Source: Mycobacterium sp. NS-7484
Lineage (GTDB): Bacteria > Actinomycetota > Actinomycetes > Mycobacteriales > Mycobacteriaceae
Direction: 5' to 3'
Length of the DNA stretch: 64,000 nt
Assembly: GCF_001953975.1 (NCBI RefSeq)
Contig: NZ_MBEJ01000005.1
Span: forward strand, 25,179-89,178
Below the pieces are notes generated by a model. It had not been told where the DNA came from, did no database searches, and saw nothing but the letters and a program-made list of their open reading frames with translations. Below are positions 55,033 through 64,000 of this stretch, in pieces. How positions within the stretch are numbered: position 1 is the stretch's first letter; the number at the start of each line of letters is the position of its first letter. A program made the translations under genes and the position numbers.

Positions 55033-56342
55033 TGACTGTTACCGCCCCACGTTCAGCGGCCAAACCGACTGCGCGCACCGTCGCGCTCGGCAGTGCGGTC
55101 GGTACCACGATCGAGTGGTATGACTTCTATCTGTATGCCACGGCCGCGGCCTTGGTGTTCAAACCGCTTTTCTTCCCGAATATTTCATCGACCGCAGGCA
55201 CGCTGGCCGCTTTTGCCACCTACGCCGCGGGGTTCGGCGCGCGGCCGCTGGGGGCACTGATCTCCGGACATTACGGAGACCGCCTGGGCCGCAAGACGGT
55301 GCTGGTCGCCGCGCTGGTCGGGATGGGACTGAGCACGTTCGCGATCGGGCTCCTGCCGACCTATGCCCAGCTGGGCCTGCTCGCGCCGGTGCTGCTGGTG
55401 ACCCTGCGATTGTTGCAGGGTCTGGCTGTCGGTGCCGAATGGGGCGGTGCGGCACTGCTTTCGGTAGAGCATGCCCCGGCGGGGCGCCGCGGATTGTTCG
55501 GCAGCTTCACCCAATTGGGTTCCCCGGCAGGCATGGTGCTCTCGACCGGTGTCTTCTACGTGACGAGAACCGTCACCGGCCCGGAGGCCTTCCTGGCCTA
55601 CGGGTGGCGAATCCCTTTCCTGCTCAGCGCAGTTCTGGTCGTGGTTGGGCTGGTGATCCGGCTGAGACTCACCGATGCTGAGGTGTTCTCGCAGGTGAGA
55701 GAGCGTGGTGAGGTGGCGCGGCTGCCCGTGCTGGAGGTGCTGCGCACACAACCGCGCAACGTGCTGATCACCACCGGATTGCGGTTCTCGCAGATCGCCC
55801 TGTTTGTTCTGCTGACAACATATTCGTTGACGTATCTGCAGGATTCGTCAGATGCCGGCGGTCAGGTCGGCTTGACGGCGGTCTTGATCGCATCGGCGCT
55901 CGGGCTGATCAGCACACCGGCGTGGGCGATGCTGTCCGACCGGATCGGCAGACGACCACCGTATCTGTTCGGTGCGGTCGCTGGAGTGCTGGCGCTTGTC
56001 CTGTTCTTCGTGGCGGCCGGCACTGGATCACACATCGCGATCGTGTTGTCGATCGTGTTCGGCGTCAACATCGCTCACGACGCCATGTACGGTCCCCAGG
56101 CAGCGTGGTTCGGCGAACTGTTCGACACTCGAGTGCGGTACAGCGGGGCTTCCCTGGGCTATCAGATCGGCGCGGTGCTGTCGGGAGGTTTCGCGCCGTT
56201 GATCGCGGCGGCGCTGCTGGTCGCCGGTGGGGGCAGCCCGTGGTTGATCGTCGGGTACTTCGGGGTGTTGACCGCGATCACCTTTGCCGCAGCGTATTTC
56301 GCCCGTGAAACACATGTGGACGAGCTTGGGGAGGTGCGATGA
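55032..56342 (+). CDS. MFS transporter, metabolite:H+ symporter (MHS) family
   Basis: A 436-residue transporter with about 12 membrane helices. The N-terminal TTIEWYDFYLYATAAALVF (about 22-40) and GHYGDRLGRKT (about 77-87, motif A) are hallmarks of the MHS branch (ShiA/ProP/KgtP type) that imports carboxylates or zwitterions. The GTG start gives the family N-terminus. Its 3' end overlaps an LLM monooxygenase by 4 nt, so it likely imports the substrate for that enzyme. An alternative TTG at 54972 would add 20 residues without similarity. Confidence 0.9.
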   Translation: MTVTAPRSAAKPTARTVALGSAVGTTIEWYDFYLYATAAALVFKPLFFPNISSTAGTLAAFATYAAGFGARPLGALISGHYGDRLGRKTVLVAALVGMGLSTFAIGLLPTYAQLGLLAPVLLVTLRLLQGLAVGAEWGGAALLSVEHAPAGRRGLFGSFTQLGSPAGMVLSTGVFYVTRTVTGPEAFLAYGWRIPFLLSAVLVVVGLVIRLRLTDAEVFSQVRERGEVARLPVLEVLRTQPRNVLITTGLRFSQIALFVLLTTYSLTYLQDSSDAGGQVGLTAVLIASALGLISTPAWAMLSDRIGRRPPYLFGAVAGVLALVLFFVAAGTGSHIAIVLSIVFGVNIAHDAMYGPQAAWFGELFDTRVRYSGASLGYQIGAVLSGGFAPLIAAALLVAGGGSPWLIVGYFGVLTAITFAAAYFARETHVDELGEVR

Positions 56343-57700
56343 GCAGGATCTACCTCAACGCCTTCGACATGGCCTGTGTCGGACATCAGTCGGCGGGTCT
56401 GTGGCGTCATCCCGAGGATCAAGGTTACCGCTACCGCGAGCTTGGGTACTGGACGGAGCTGGCGCGCACCCTCGAGGCCGGCGGTTTCGACGCACTGTTC
56501 CTCGCCGACGTCCTCGGTGTCTATGACGTCTACGGCGGCTCGCGCGACGCGGCGGTGGCCGATGCCGCGCAGGTCCCGGTCAACGATCCGACCCTTGCGG
56601 TGTCGGCGATGGCGGCGGTCACCGACACCCTCGGCTTCGGTGTCACGGTATCGCTGACCTACGAGCAGCCCTATGCGCTGGCGCGTCGACTGTCGACGCT
56701 GGATCACCTGACCGGTGGCCGGGTGGCCTGGAACATCGTCACGTCGTATCTCGACAGTGCCGCGCACAATCTGGGGTTGGACGCGCAGATCCCGCACGAC
56801 GAGCGGTACGAGATCGCCGAGGAATACCTCGAGGTCTGCTACAAGCTATGGGAGGCGTCGTGGGAGTCCGATGCCGTCATCCGCGACCGCGAGCGTGGCG
56901 TGTTCACCGACCCGGCGAAAGTTCACGACATCGAACACAAGGGGCGTTATTTCAGCGTGCCAGGTCCGTTCCTGTGCGAACCTTCCCCGCAGCGCACCCC
57001 AGTGCTGTTCCAGGCGGGCGCCTCGTCGCGAGGGGTCCGGTTCGCGGCCGCGCACGCGGAGGCGGTGTTCGTGTCCGGCCCGACGCCGGAGATCGTGGCC
57101 AAACCTGTCAAGGCGCTTCGGGCGGCCGCCGCCGACCATGGCCGAGATCCCCGGTCTATCAAGGTGTTTACGATGCTGACCCCGATCGTCGCAGAGACCT
57201 ACGAGGCGGCCGCGGCCAAGCTTCACGACTACCGCCGGTATGTCAGCGCGGACGGTGCGCTTGCGCTGTTCGGTGGATGGACCGGGGTGGACCTGGCCGA
57301 GCTCGGTCCCGACGAACCACTGCGATACGTCCAGACCGAGGCCAATCGTTCCGCATTGGCATCGTTTACCACCTCGGACCGGAATTGGACGGCGGGAGAG
57401 CTGGCACACGAGGTCGGTCTCGGCGGCCGTGGCCCGGTGGTGGTGGGCTCGCCGACCGACGTCGCCGACGAACTCGAACGGTGGGTCGACGAAGCCGGTG
57501 TGGACGGGTTCAATCTGGCCTATGTCACCACGCCGGGTACGTTCGTCGACTTCGCCCGCCACGTCGTGCCCGAGTTGCGTCGACGCGGCCGGGTTCCTGA
57601 CCATGGCGAACGGGTGACGTTACGCGAGCGGCTCGGCGGGGCCGGACCGTTACTGGCCCCGGACCATCCCGGTGCCGCCCACCGCCCGGACCGGGGCTGA
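56339..57700 (+). CDS. LLM-class flavin monooxygenase (NtaA/SnaA/DszA-like)
   Basis: A 453-residue luciferase-like monooxygenase using FMNH2. Family features are LNAFDMACVGHQSAGLWRHP at the N-terminus, GRVAWNIVTS (about 128-137), TPVLFQAGASSRG (about 220-232) and the C-terminal DGFNLAYV. It is of the DszA/NtaA type that oxidises C-S or C-N compounds. It is co-translated with an MHS transporter, and a PIG-L deacetylase follows after 53 nt. A family paralogue lies at 32.5 kb in another operon. Confidence 0.9.
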   Translation: MSRIYLNAFDMACVGHQSAGLWRHPEDQGYRYRELGYWTELARTLEAGGFDALFLADVLGVYDVYGGSRDAAVADAAQVPVNDPTLAVSAMAAVTDTLGFGVTVSLTYEQPYALARRLSTLDHLTGGRVAWNIVTSYLDSAAHNLGLDAQIPHDERYEIAEEYLEVCYKLWEASWESDAVIRDRERGVFTDPAKVHDIEHKGRYFSVPGPFLCEPSPQRTPVLFQAGASSRGVRFAAAHAEAVFVSGPTPEIVAKPVKALRAAAADHGRDPRSIKVFTMLTPIVAETYEAAAAKLHDYRRYVSADGALALFGGWTGVDLAELGPDEPLRYVQTEANRSALASFTTSDRNWTAGELAHEVGLGGRGPVVVGSPTDVADELERWVDEAGVDGFNLAYVTTPGTFVDFARHVVPELRRRGRVPDHGERVTLRERLGGAGPLLAPDHPGAAHRPDRG

Positions 57701-57753
57701 AATCCTGGTCGAACAGTTGACAGGAACCGCGGTCGGGGTTCGACACTGGTGAG

Positions 57754-58437
57754 ATGACCGCGGATGACGTTCAACCGTTCCCCACCGACTGGCAGCGAGC
57801 GTTGGTCCTCGTCGCGCATCCCGACGACCCCGAGTACGGGGTGGGCGCGGCCGTCGCGAAGTGGACTGCCGCCGGCAAGGCCGTGCATTACGCGCTCGCC
57901 TCGCGGGGTGAGGCGGGCATCGCGGGGATGCCGCCGGAAGAGGCCGGGCCGCTGCGCGAAGATGAGCAGCGACGCTCGGCGGCCATCGTCGGGGTCGATG
58001 ACGTGGAGTTCTGGGACTTCCCAGACAGCAATATCCGCAATACGGCCGAACTGCAGGCCAAGATCGCCGGCACTATCACCACGCTGCGCCCTGACGTCGT
58101 CGTCACGCTCTACAGCGGTCCCTATTGGGCGCCCGGAGTGCCGAACCAGCGCGACCACATCGAGTTCGCGCACGCCGTCGCCGCGGCCTACGAGAGCGTT
58201 TCCGAGCCGCCGGCTTGGCTGTTCGAAAACGGTCCGGGCCCAACGCATTGCGAGGTGGTCGACGATTACACCGATCTGGCGGTGAAATCCCTTGCTGCTC
58301 ACCAGGTTTACCTCTCGGTGCTCGATCCCGACACTCCCGTCGTCGAACAGGCGCGGCGACAGGTGCACATGTCCACCCCGCCTCTGGCGGGATTCGGCGC
58401 GCGAACAGTGGCGTTTCGCTTACAGCGGCATCGCTGA
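57754..58437 (+). CDS. PIG-L family deacetylase (MshB/Mca-like)
   Basis: A 227-residue zinc-dependent deacetylase. The metal site is AHPDD (about 22-26), followed by ALASRGEAGI (about 48-57) and a later His in NQRDHIEFAHAV, which gives the third ligand. Relatives remove acetyl groups from N-acetylglucosamine derivatives (MshB) or cleave mycothiol S-conjugates (Mca). This one is shorter than both and its partner genes suggest xenobiotic or conjugate processing. Confidence 0.9.
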   Translation: MTADDVQPFPTDWQRALVLVAHPDDPEYGVGAAVAKWTAAGKAVHYALASRGEAGIAGMPPEEAGPLREDEQRRSAAIVGVDDVEFWDFPDSNIRNTAELQAKIAGTITTLRPDVVVTLYSGPYWAPGVPNQRDHIEFAHAVAAAYESVSEPPAWLFENGPGPTHCEVVDDYTDLAVKSLAAHQVYLSVLDPDTPVVEQARRQVHMSTPPLAGFGARTVAFRLQRHR

Positions 58438-58487
58438 GCCCATCGAGCACGCCTGCTATCGCTGTGTGTGCGGTGACATATTTCGAG

Positions 58488-59255
58488 CTATCCCTCGAGC
58501 TGGCCCCGGTTACGTTGGGCCACAGCGCGATAGCGGTCACCCAGGCCGTCGAAGTCACGAGCCTGCGCGCCGGCGATCGCCTGTTCGGCGGCCAGTGCCG
58601 GGCTGATCACGGGTTCGGCCCCGCGTGTGTAGATCTCCTTGAGCCCGGCCATGGTCGGGCCGGGCACCTCGGCGATCTGTCCGGCCAGTTCCAGCGCGCG
58701 GTCCAGCAGTCGCTCGTGCGGCACCACCTCGGTGACCAGGCCCAGCCGTTCGGCACGTGTCGCGTCGATGACTTCGCCGGTCATCGAGAGACGACGCGCC
58801 ATGGCGGCACCGACCACCTGGGGCAGCCGCGCGGTCATACCTCCGCCGGGCAGGATGCCGACCCGGGCATGGGTGTCGGCGAACACCGCCCGCTCCGAGG
58901 CGATCAGAAAGTCACAACCCAGCGCCATCTCGAGCCCGCCGGTGAACGTGGCGCCGTTGATCGCCCCGATGATGGGTGTGCTCAGTTCTCCGGTCTTGGT
59001 GATGCAGTTGTGCGACTGGAACTTCTCGAAGTAGCCCATGCCCAACGTCTGGGCTTCCTTGAGGTCGACGCCGGCGCAGAACGCGGGGTCGGTACCGGTC
59101 AACACGATGGCGAGCACCGCGTCGTCGAGATCGGCGGCCTCCAGTGCGCCGTAGAGTTCTTCGATCAGCTCTCGGCCCAGCGCGTTTCGGGACTGTGGGC
59201 GATCGAGGGTGGTGACCCGGACGGCGTCGTGGTCGGTGATGCGGACGGTCGTCAT
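58488..59255 (-). CDS. Enoyl-CoA hydratase/isomerase (crotonase family)
   Basis: A 255-residue crotonase-fold protein. The N-terminal oxyanion segment is AFCAGVDLKEA (about 58-68), the second is INGATFTGGLEMALGCDFL (about 98-116), and ADTHARVGILPGGGM (about 125-139) follows. The catalytic Glu pair of true hydratases (usually at about 119 and 139 in this numbering) is replaced by Met110-type and Gly residues, so it may be an isomerase or have another reaction. A hairpin repeat separates it from nuoN. Confidence 0.88.
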   Translation of the reverse strand: MTTVRITDHDAVRVTTLDRPQSRNALGRELIEELYGALEAADLDDAVLAIVLTGTDPAFCAGVDLKEAQTLGMGYFEKFQSHNCITKTGELSTPIIGAINGATFTGGLEMALGCDFLIASERAVFADTHARVGILPGGGMTARLPQVVGAAMARRLSMTGEVIDATRAERLGLVTEVVPHERLLDRALELAGQIAEVPGPTMAGLKEIYTRGAEPVISPALAAEQAIAGAQARDFDGLGDRYRAVAQRNRGQLEG

Positions 59256-59290
59256 GGTTCGAATCTAGCGCTACGCCCGGCCCGTTCTAC

Positions 59291-59353
59291 CCGCGAGCAG
59301 TCGCAGATGTCCCGCTTTTCTCGGCGTGTCGGGTACATCTATGTCTGCTCGCG
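59291..59353. repeat. Dispersed intergenic hairpin, member 3
   Basis: GCGAGCAGTCGCAGATGT (59293-59310) faces ACATCTATGTCTGCTCGC (59335-59352), with CCCG/CGGG continuing the stem. It matches the repeat at 17.4 kb in both arms and part of the loop (CGGCGTGTCGGG), with three changes that weaken pairing. Confidence 0.7.
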
Positions 59354-59368
59354 CAGGGAACGGAGCGG

Positions 59369-60934
59369 TCAGCGTAGGAAAGTTTCGGCGTGGTTGGCCA
59401 GATCCAACAGCGGCTGGGGGAGCGCACCGAGGAGGAATGTGACCGCGGCCGTGAGGGCCACGACGGCGGTGGTGGGCCCGCTGGGGACGACGACCTCGGG
59501 CGCGTCGTCGGGGGAATCGGTGAAGAACATCAACACGATCACCCGCACGTAGAAATAGGCCGCCACGGCGCTGGCGATCACGCCCACGATGACCAGCGGG
59601 ATCGCGCCGCCTTCGCCCGCTGCTTTGAACACCGCGAACTTTCCGACGAAGCCACTAGTCAGCGGAATTCCCGCGAAGGCCAACAGGAACAGCGAAAAGA
59701 CCACGCCGACAAGTGGATACCGCCGGCCCAGACCGGCCCACTGGGCCATCGACGTGGCCTCGTCGCCGGCGGCGTCGCGCACCAGCCCGACGACCGCGAA
59801 CGCGCCGACGGTGCTGAATCCGTAGGCGAACAGATAGAACAGTGTGGCGGACACCCCGGCGGGATTGGCGGCGATCACGCCGGTCAGGATGAAGCCCGTG
59901 TGGGCCACCGCGGAATAGGCCAACATCCGTTTGACGTCGGTCTGGGTGACGGCGGTGATGGTTCCGACCACCATGGTCAGGATGGCGATCGCCCACAGGA
60001 CCGGTCGCCAATCGTCACGCAGTTGCGGCACCGCGACGTAGAAGATGCGGAGCATGGCACCGAATGCCGCAATCTTGGTGGCTGCGGCCATGAACGCGGT
60101 GATCGAGGTCGGGGCGCCCTGGTAGACATCGGGTATCCACGAGTGGAACGGCACCGCACCGACTTTGAACAGGATCCCGACGAGCAGCAAGGCGATCCCG
60201 ATCAGGGCCAGCGGAGTATTGGGCGCACGGGTCGCCACCGAACTCGCGATACCGTTCAGGTTCAGGGTGCCGGCATAGCCGTACAGCATGGCGGCCCCGT
60301 AGATGAAGAATCCCGACGAGAACGCTCCCAGCAGGAAGTATTTGAGGGACGCTTCCTGGGACAGGAGCCGCCGTCGGCGGGCCAGCCCGCACAGCAGGTA
60401 CAGCGGCAACGAGAGCACCTCGAGCGCGATGAACATGGTCAACAGATCATCGGCGGCCGGAAACAACAGCATGCCACCGATCGCAAACATGGTCAGCGGG
60501 AAGACTTCGGTTTGCATCGCGCCGGTCGTGGTGGCCACCTTCTCGGCGACACTTCCGGGCACCGCCGAGGCCTGCGCGGTGAATCCGTCCAAACCCCGTG
60601 CGCCACCGTCAGGTTGGGTATGTGGTTGACGTTCAGCGATGAGCAGGACGCCCAATATGCCGACCAGGGCGATGGTGCCCTGCAGGAACAGCGTCGGGGC
60701 GTCGAGAACCACCGCGCCCAGCACCGCCGGCTTGCCCGGGGTGCCGCGAAGATCACGGGCCAGCAGCATGACCGCCACCACCGCGGCGACCAATCCGGAC
60801 AACGCCAGCGTCACCTGCACGCGGTAACGCGCGGACCGCGGGAGAAAGGCTTCGGCCAACACCCCCGCGACCGCCACCCCGAAGACGATCAACATGGGGG
60901 AGAGCAGGCCGTACTCGATGCTGGGTGTGACCAT
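59369..60934 (-). CDS. nuoN: NADH-quinone oxidoreductase subunit N
   Basis: A 521-residue antiporter-like membrane subunit of respiratory complex I with about 14 helices. Typical segments are SLPLYLLCGLARRRRLLSQEASLKYFLLGAFSSGFFIYG (seen in parts: LLSQEASLKYFLLG), VGAVPFHSWIPDVYQGAPT (about 251-269) with the conserved Lys helix, and VKRMLAYSAVAHTGF. It pumps protons with NuoM and NuoL. It starts 1 nt after the nuoM stop. A loop near residues 105-140 rich in Gly, Ala and Thr (GGARGLDGFTAQASA) is longer than in E. coli. Confidence 0.96.
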   Translation of the reverse strand: MVTPSIEYGLLSPMLIVFGVAVAGVLAEAFLPRSARYRVQVTLALSGLVAAVVAVMLLARDLRGTPGKPAVLGAVVLDAPTLFLQGTIALVGILGVLLIAERQPHTQPDGGARGLDGFTAQASAVPGSVAEKVATTTGAMQTEVFPLTMFAIGGMLLFPAADDLLTMFIALEVLSLPLYLLCGLARRRRLLSQEASLKYFLLGAFSSGFFIYGAAMLYGYAGTLNLNGIASSVATRAPNTPLALIGIALLLVGILFKVGAVPFHSWIPDVYQGAPTSITAFMAAATKIAAFGAMLRIFYVAVPQLRDDWRPVLWAIAILTMVVGTITAVTQTDVKRMLAYSAVAHTGFILTGVIAANPAGVSATLFYLFAYGFSTVGAFAVVGLVRDAAGDEATSMAQWAGLGRRYPLVGVVFSLFLLAFAGIPLTSGFVGKFAVFKAAGEGGAIPLVIVGVIASAVAAYFYVRVIVLMFFTDSPDDAPEVVVPSGPTTAVVALTAAVTFLLGALPQPLLDLANHAETFLR

Positions 60935-60935
60935 G

Positions 60936-62531
60936 TCAGCGGACCCCCTCTGCCAGCTTCGGCATCACCGTCGGTGGCGGATCGGTCTGACCGATGGTCA
61001 CCAGGGTGTGCTGCACCGCCGGGTTGATCACGTCCAAGGCCGGCTTGGGATAGATCCCCAGCACGAGCAGCATCGCGATCAGCGGTGCGACGACGGCCAG
61101 TTCCCGTGGCACCAGGTCGCGGACCTTGTGTTCACCGTCGGCGAGGCTCTCGGGTACCGGGCCGGTCATCATCCGTTGGTACATCCACAGGATGTACACC
61201 GCCGACAGCACCAACGCGGTGGCGGCGAAGACCGCGATCACCGGGTACCGGGTGAATGTGCCGATGAGAACCAGGAATTCACTGATGAACGGCGCCAGGC
61301 CCGGTAACGACAAGGTCGCCAGCCCGGCCACCAGGAAGGTGCCGGCCAACACCGGTGCGACCTTCTGCACGCCGCCGTAGGCGTCGATCAGCCGGGAACC
61401 GCGTCGCGACACCAGGAATCCGGCGATGAGGAACAGCGCGGCGGTGGAGAGCCCGTGGTTGATCATGTAGAGCGTCGAGCCGGACTGCCCTTGGCTGGTC
61501 ATCACGAAGATTCCCAGGATGATGAAGCCGAAGTGCGATATCGAGGTGTAGGCGATCAACCGCATCACGTCGGTCTGCCCGATGGCCAGGACGGCGCCGT
61601 AGACGATGCCGATCACAGCGAGGGTGACGACCAGCGGCCGGAAATACGTTGACGCGTCGGGGAACAGGGGCAGGCAGTAGCGGAGCATGCCGAAGGTGCC
61701 GACCTTGTCCATGACGGCCATCATCAGCACGGCGCTGGCCGGGGTGGCCTGCACCGCGGCGTCAGGAAGCCACCGGTGGAACGGCCACAGCGGTGCCTTG
61801 ACCGCGAACGCGAACATGAAGCCGAGGAACAGGAAGTTCGCCACCGCCGGGTTGATCACGAACTCGCCGGACGAGACCGCAGCGACGATCGCCCGGAAAT
61901 CGAATGTGCCAGAGCCGAAGGCGTCACTGCCCGCGGTGACGACATACAGTCCGATCACCGCGGCCAACATCACCAGACCGCCAAAGAGGTTGTACAGCAG
62001 GAACTTCACCGCCGCCTTGGAAGCGTGAGCGCGCTGTCTTCCAAACCCCCCGATCAAGAAGTACATCGGGATCAGCATGGCTTCGAAGAACACGTAGAAC
62101 AGCAGAATGTCCAGGGCCACCAGCGACATGAACACCATGCCCTCGACAGCCAGTGTGAGCGCCAGATACGCCTGCACCCCACGGCCACGGAGCCCGGCCT
62201 GGTGCTCGCCGTCGTTCCAGCCCGCGATGATCAGCAGCGGCAGCAGTACCGCGGTGAGCACGACCAGTGCCAACGCGATCCCGTCGACCCCGAGAATGTA
62301 ACCGGTACCGAATGACGGTATCCAGCGGTGCGATTCGACGAACTGGTACTGCTCGCCGTCCGGATCGAAGCCGACGGCGAGCACCCCGGCCAGGCCCAAC
62401 GCCGCCAGGGACACGGCCAGCGCCAGCCATTTCGCCAGCGTCTGCTGCGCGGCCGGGACCAGCATCACGACGACCGCCCCGACCGTCGGGACCACCCACA
62501 ACGCCGTCAACCACGGAACGGTACTCACCAC
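60936..62531 (-). CDS. nuoM: NADH-quinone oxidoreductase subunit M
   Basis: A 531-residue antiporter-like subunit of complex I with 13-14 helices. The conserved segments are [20 protein letters not shown] ([17 protein letters not shown], about 146-162, with the essential Glu), [20 protein letters not shown] (about 246-265) and [14 protein letters not shown] (about 330-343). It overlaps nuoL by 7 nt and is followed by nuoN after 1 nt, the order of a standard nuo operon. Confidence 0.97.
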   Translation of the reverse strand: MVSTVPWLTALWVVPTVGAVVVMLVPAAQQTLAKWLALAVSLAALGLAGVLAVGFDPDGEQYQFVESHRWIPSFGTGYILGVDGIALALVVLTAVLLPLLIIAGWNDGEHQAGLRGRGVQAYLALTLAVEGMVFMSLVALDILLFYVFFEAMLIPMYFLIGGFGRQRAHASKAAVKFLLYNLFGGLVMLAAVIGLYVVTAGSDAFGSGTFDFRAIVAAVSSGEFVINPAVANFLFLGFMFAFAVKAPLWPFHRWLPDAAVQATPASAVLMMAVMDKVGTFGMLRYCLPLFPDASTYFRPLVVTLAVIGIVYGAVLAIGQTDVMRLIAYTSISHFGFIILGIFVMTSQGQSGSTLYMINHGLSTAALFLIAGFLVSRRGSRLIDAYGGVQKVAPVLAGTFLVAGLATLSLPGLAPFISEFLVLIGTFTRYPVIAVFAATALVLSAVYILWMYQRMMTGPVPESLADGEHKVRDLVPRELAVVAPLIAMLLVLGIYPKPALDVINPAVQHTLVTIGQTDPPPTVMPKLAEGVR

Positions 62532-64000
62532 AGTCGCACCGCCAGGATCGCCGCCACCACCAGGACCGCTCCGCCCAGCATCGACAGTGCATAGGACCGG
62601 GCGAAGCCGGACTGGACCTGACGTAGGGTGTCGGACGTTCGAGTGACGAGAGCAGCCAGCCCGCCGGCGGTACCGTCGACAACCTTGTCGTCGACGGCGA
62701 CCAGGGCTGCGGTGAGGGTCTGACCACCTCGCATGAACACCGCCTCGTTGAACGCGTCACCGTACAGGTCCTGTCGGGCCGCCACGGTCAATGCCGACCC
62801 AGCGGGTACATCAGCCGGAACCGACCGCTGCGCATACATCCGGTAGGCCACCAAGATGCCGACGGCGACGACCGACAGCACCACCACGGTGACCACCCAG
62901 GCCGGGACCGCATGATGTGCCTCATGGCTGCCGACCACCGGTTCCAGCCAGTGTGACAGCGTGCCGCCGATCGCCAGCGCCCCACCGGAGACCACCGAAC
63001 CGACCGCGAGCAGGATCATCGGCCCCGTCATCACGGCCGGCGCCTCGTGCGGATGAGCGCTGTGATGTTCCCCCGTCGCTTCGCTCGCCCCGCCAGCCCA
63101 ACGCTTTTCGCCGAAGAACGTCATCAGCATCACCCGGGTCATGTAGAACGCGGTGATCCCGGCACCCAAGATGGCCGCTCCACCCAGGATCACCCCGCGC
63201 GCTCCACCGGCCCCCAACGCGGCTTCGATGATGCTGTCTTTCGAGAAGAAACCGGCCAGCGGTGGCACACCGATGATCGCCAGGTAGCCGAGCCCGAACG
63301 TGGCGAACGTGATCGGCAGGACCTTGCGCAACCCGCCGTAGCGGCGCATGTTCACCTCGTCGTCCATGGCATGCATCACCGATCCGGCGCCGAGGAACAA
63401 GCCGGCCTTGAAGAAGCCGTGGGTCAGCAGATGCATGATCGCGAACGCGTAGCCGGCGGGGCCGAGTCCGGCCGCCAGCACCATGTAGCCGATCTGCGAC
63501 ATCGTCGACGCGGCAAGGGCTTTCTTGATGTCGTCCTTGGCGCAGCCGATGATCGCGCCGAACAGCAGTGTCACCGCACCGACGATCACCACGCCGGTCT
63601 GCGCGGCCGGGGCGAGATCGAAGATCGGACCGGACCGCACGATCAGATAGACGCCGGCGGTGACCATGGTCGCGGCGTGAATCAGCGCCGACACCGGCGT
63701 CGGGCCCTCCATGGCATCACCCAACCAGGACTGCAACGGCACCTGGGCCGACTTGCCGCACGCTCCCAACAGCAGCAGTAGGCCGATGGCGGTGAGCGTG
63801 GCCTCACTCAATGCCGGTGCGGCACTGAATACTCCGTCAAAGGAGATCGACCCGACGGCGGCGAACATGATCATCAGCGCGATCGCCAGGCCCATGTCAC
63901 CGACCCGGTTGACGACGAACGCTTTCTTGGCCGCGGTGGCCGCCGACGGTTTGTGGGACCAGAACCCGATCAGCAGGTACGACGCCAGGCCCACCCCTTC
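62525..64000 (-). CDS. nuoL: NADH-quinone oxidoreductase subunit L, 3' part
   Basis: The last 491 or so residues of NuoL; the 5' part lies beyond the window edge. Visible antiporter-fold signatures are NRVGDMGL near the start, [20 protein letters not shown] (about 69-88) and [16 protein letters not shown], and [23 protein letters not shown] segment ([18 protein letters not shown]). The C-terminus carries the long helix HL and terminal anchor that spans the membrane arm. It overlaps nuoM by 7 nt on the same strand. Confidence 0.96.
   Translation of the reverse strand, partial: EGVGLASYLLIGFWSHKPSAATAAKKAFVVNRVGDMGLAIALMIMFAAVGSISFDGVFSAAPALSEATLTAIGLLLLLGACGKSAQVPLQSWLGDAMEGPTPVSALIHAATMVTAGVYLIVRSGPIFDLAPAAQTGVVIVGAVTLLFGAIIGCAKDDIKKALAASTMSQIGYMVLAAGLGPAGYAFAIMHLLTHGFFKAGLFLGAGSVMHAMDDEVNMRRYGGLRKVLPITFATFGLGYLAIIGVPPLAGFFSKDSIIEAALGAGGARGVILGGAAILGAGITAFYMTRVMLMTFFGEKRWAGGASEATGEHHSAHPHEAPAVMTGPMILLAVGSVVSGGALAIGGTLSHWLEPVVGSHEAHHAVPAWVVTVVVLSVVAVGILVAYRMYAQRSVPADVPAGSALTVAARQDLYGDAFNEAVFMRGGQTLTAALVAVDDKVVDGTAGGLAALVTRTSDTLRQVQSGFARSYALSMLGGAVLVVAAILAVRLW

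Noticed and set aside
59390..61027. 545-residue plus-strand frame over nuoN
   Set aside because: Antisense shadow with low-complexity His/Gln/Arg-rich product; nuoN on the minus strand is certain.

Overview
The window is high-GC actinobacterial chromosome and almost certainly comes from a non-tuberculous Mycobacterium (Mycolicibacterium-type). The evidence is gene content and order. uvrD2, whiB7 with its alanine-rich leader ORF, an AarF-type kinase, a TOMM-like protein, a zincin, a PDZ/S16 protease and a UPF0182 membrane protein lie in the same order as M. tuberculosis Rv3198c to Rv3193c. A second block (hydrolase, flavin amine oxidase, Rv3169-like, Rv3168-like phosphotransferase, TetR, then nuoN-nuoM-nuoL) follows Rv3171c to Rv3156. 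Synteny statements are from memory of the M. tuberculosis map, not from an alignment.

Layout. 1-5.1 kb: the end of an acyl-CoA dehydrogenase pair, an XRE-cupin regulator, a nitrilase-type hydrolase, a class II aldolase and a DapA-type aldolase. Four copies of a 17-bp inverted repeat sit around the regulator and the divergent promoter. 5.1-6.4 kb: an Rrf2 regulator divergent from an NAD(P)-binding protein. 6.4-17.4 kb: the conserved uvrD2-whiB7-Rv3197..Rv3193c core. 17.5-23.4 kb: a BBE oxidoreductase, initiator tRNA-fMet, then a less tidy stretch with a 34-residue zinc-ribbon protein, a tocopherol-cyclase-like protein, a decayed duplicate of a DUF3298-type lipoprotein, a small secreted CDGP protein and a HigA antitoxin beside a 5'-truncated HigB-like toxin.

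23.4-36.2 kb is the most unusual part. Eleven genes run on the minus strand with gaps of at most 42 nt. The seven distal ones (PnuC, NadR, MoxR AAA+, a bpX-like protein, a zincin-vWA fusion, an unknown protein and a PaaK-like adenylating enzyme) are joined by 4- to 8-nt start/stop overlaps. This looks like a MoxR-vWA ternary-type system translationally coupled to nicotinamide riboside salvage. Upstream in the same direction are a Baeyer-Villiger monooxygenase, TetR, an LLM flavin monooxygenase and an AtoE-type transporter.

36.4-42 kb: an MFS pump, SDR and TIM-barrel isomerase operon, then an XRE (MmyB-like) regulator divergent from two tandem SDR paralogues, then a 49-residue small protein. 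42.5-51.9 kb: an acyltransferase-3/SGNH membrane enzyme, a Ddn-like F420 enzyme, two MDR oxidoreductases, and the Rv3171c/Rv3170-type pair followed by two inserted flavin enzymes. 52-59 kb: Rv3169-, Rv3168- and Rv3167c-like genes, an MFS-LLM pair, a PIG-L deacetylase and an enoyl-CoA hydratase. 59.4-64 kb: nuoN, nuoM and the 3' part of nuoL.

Three related intergenic hairpins carrying GCGAGCAGACGCA recur at 17.4, 51.9 and 59.3 kb and look like a dispersed repeat family. Several genes appear leaderless, as is common in mycobacteria.
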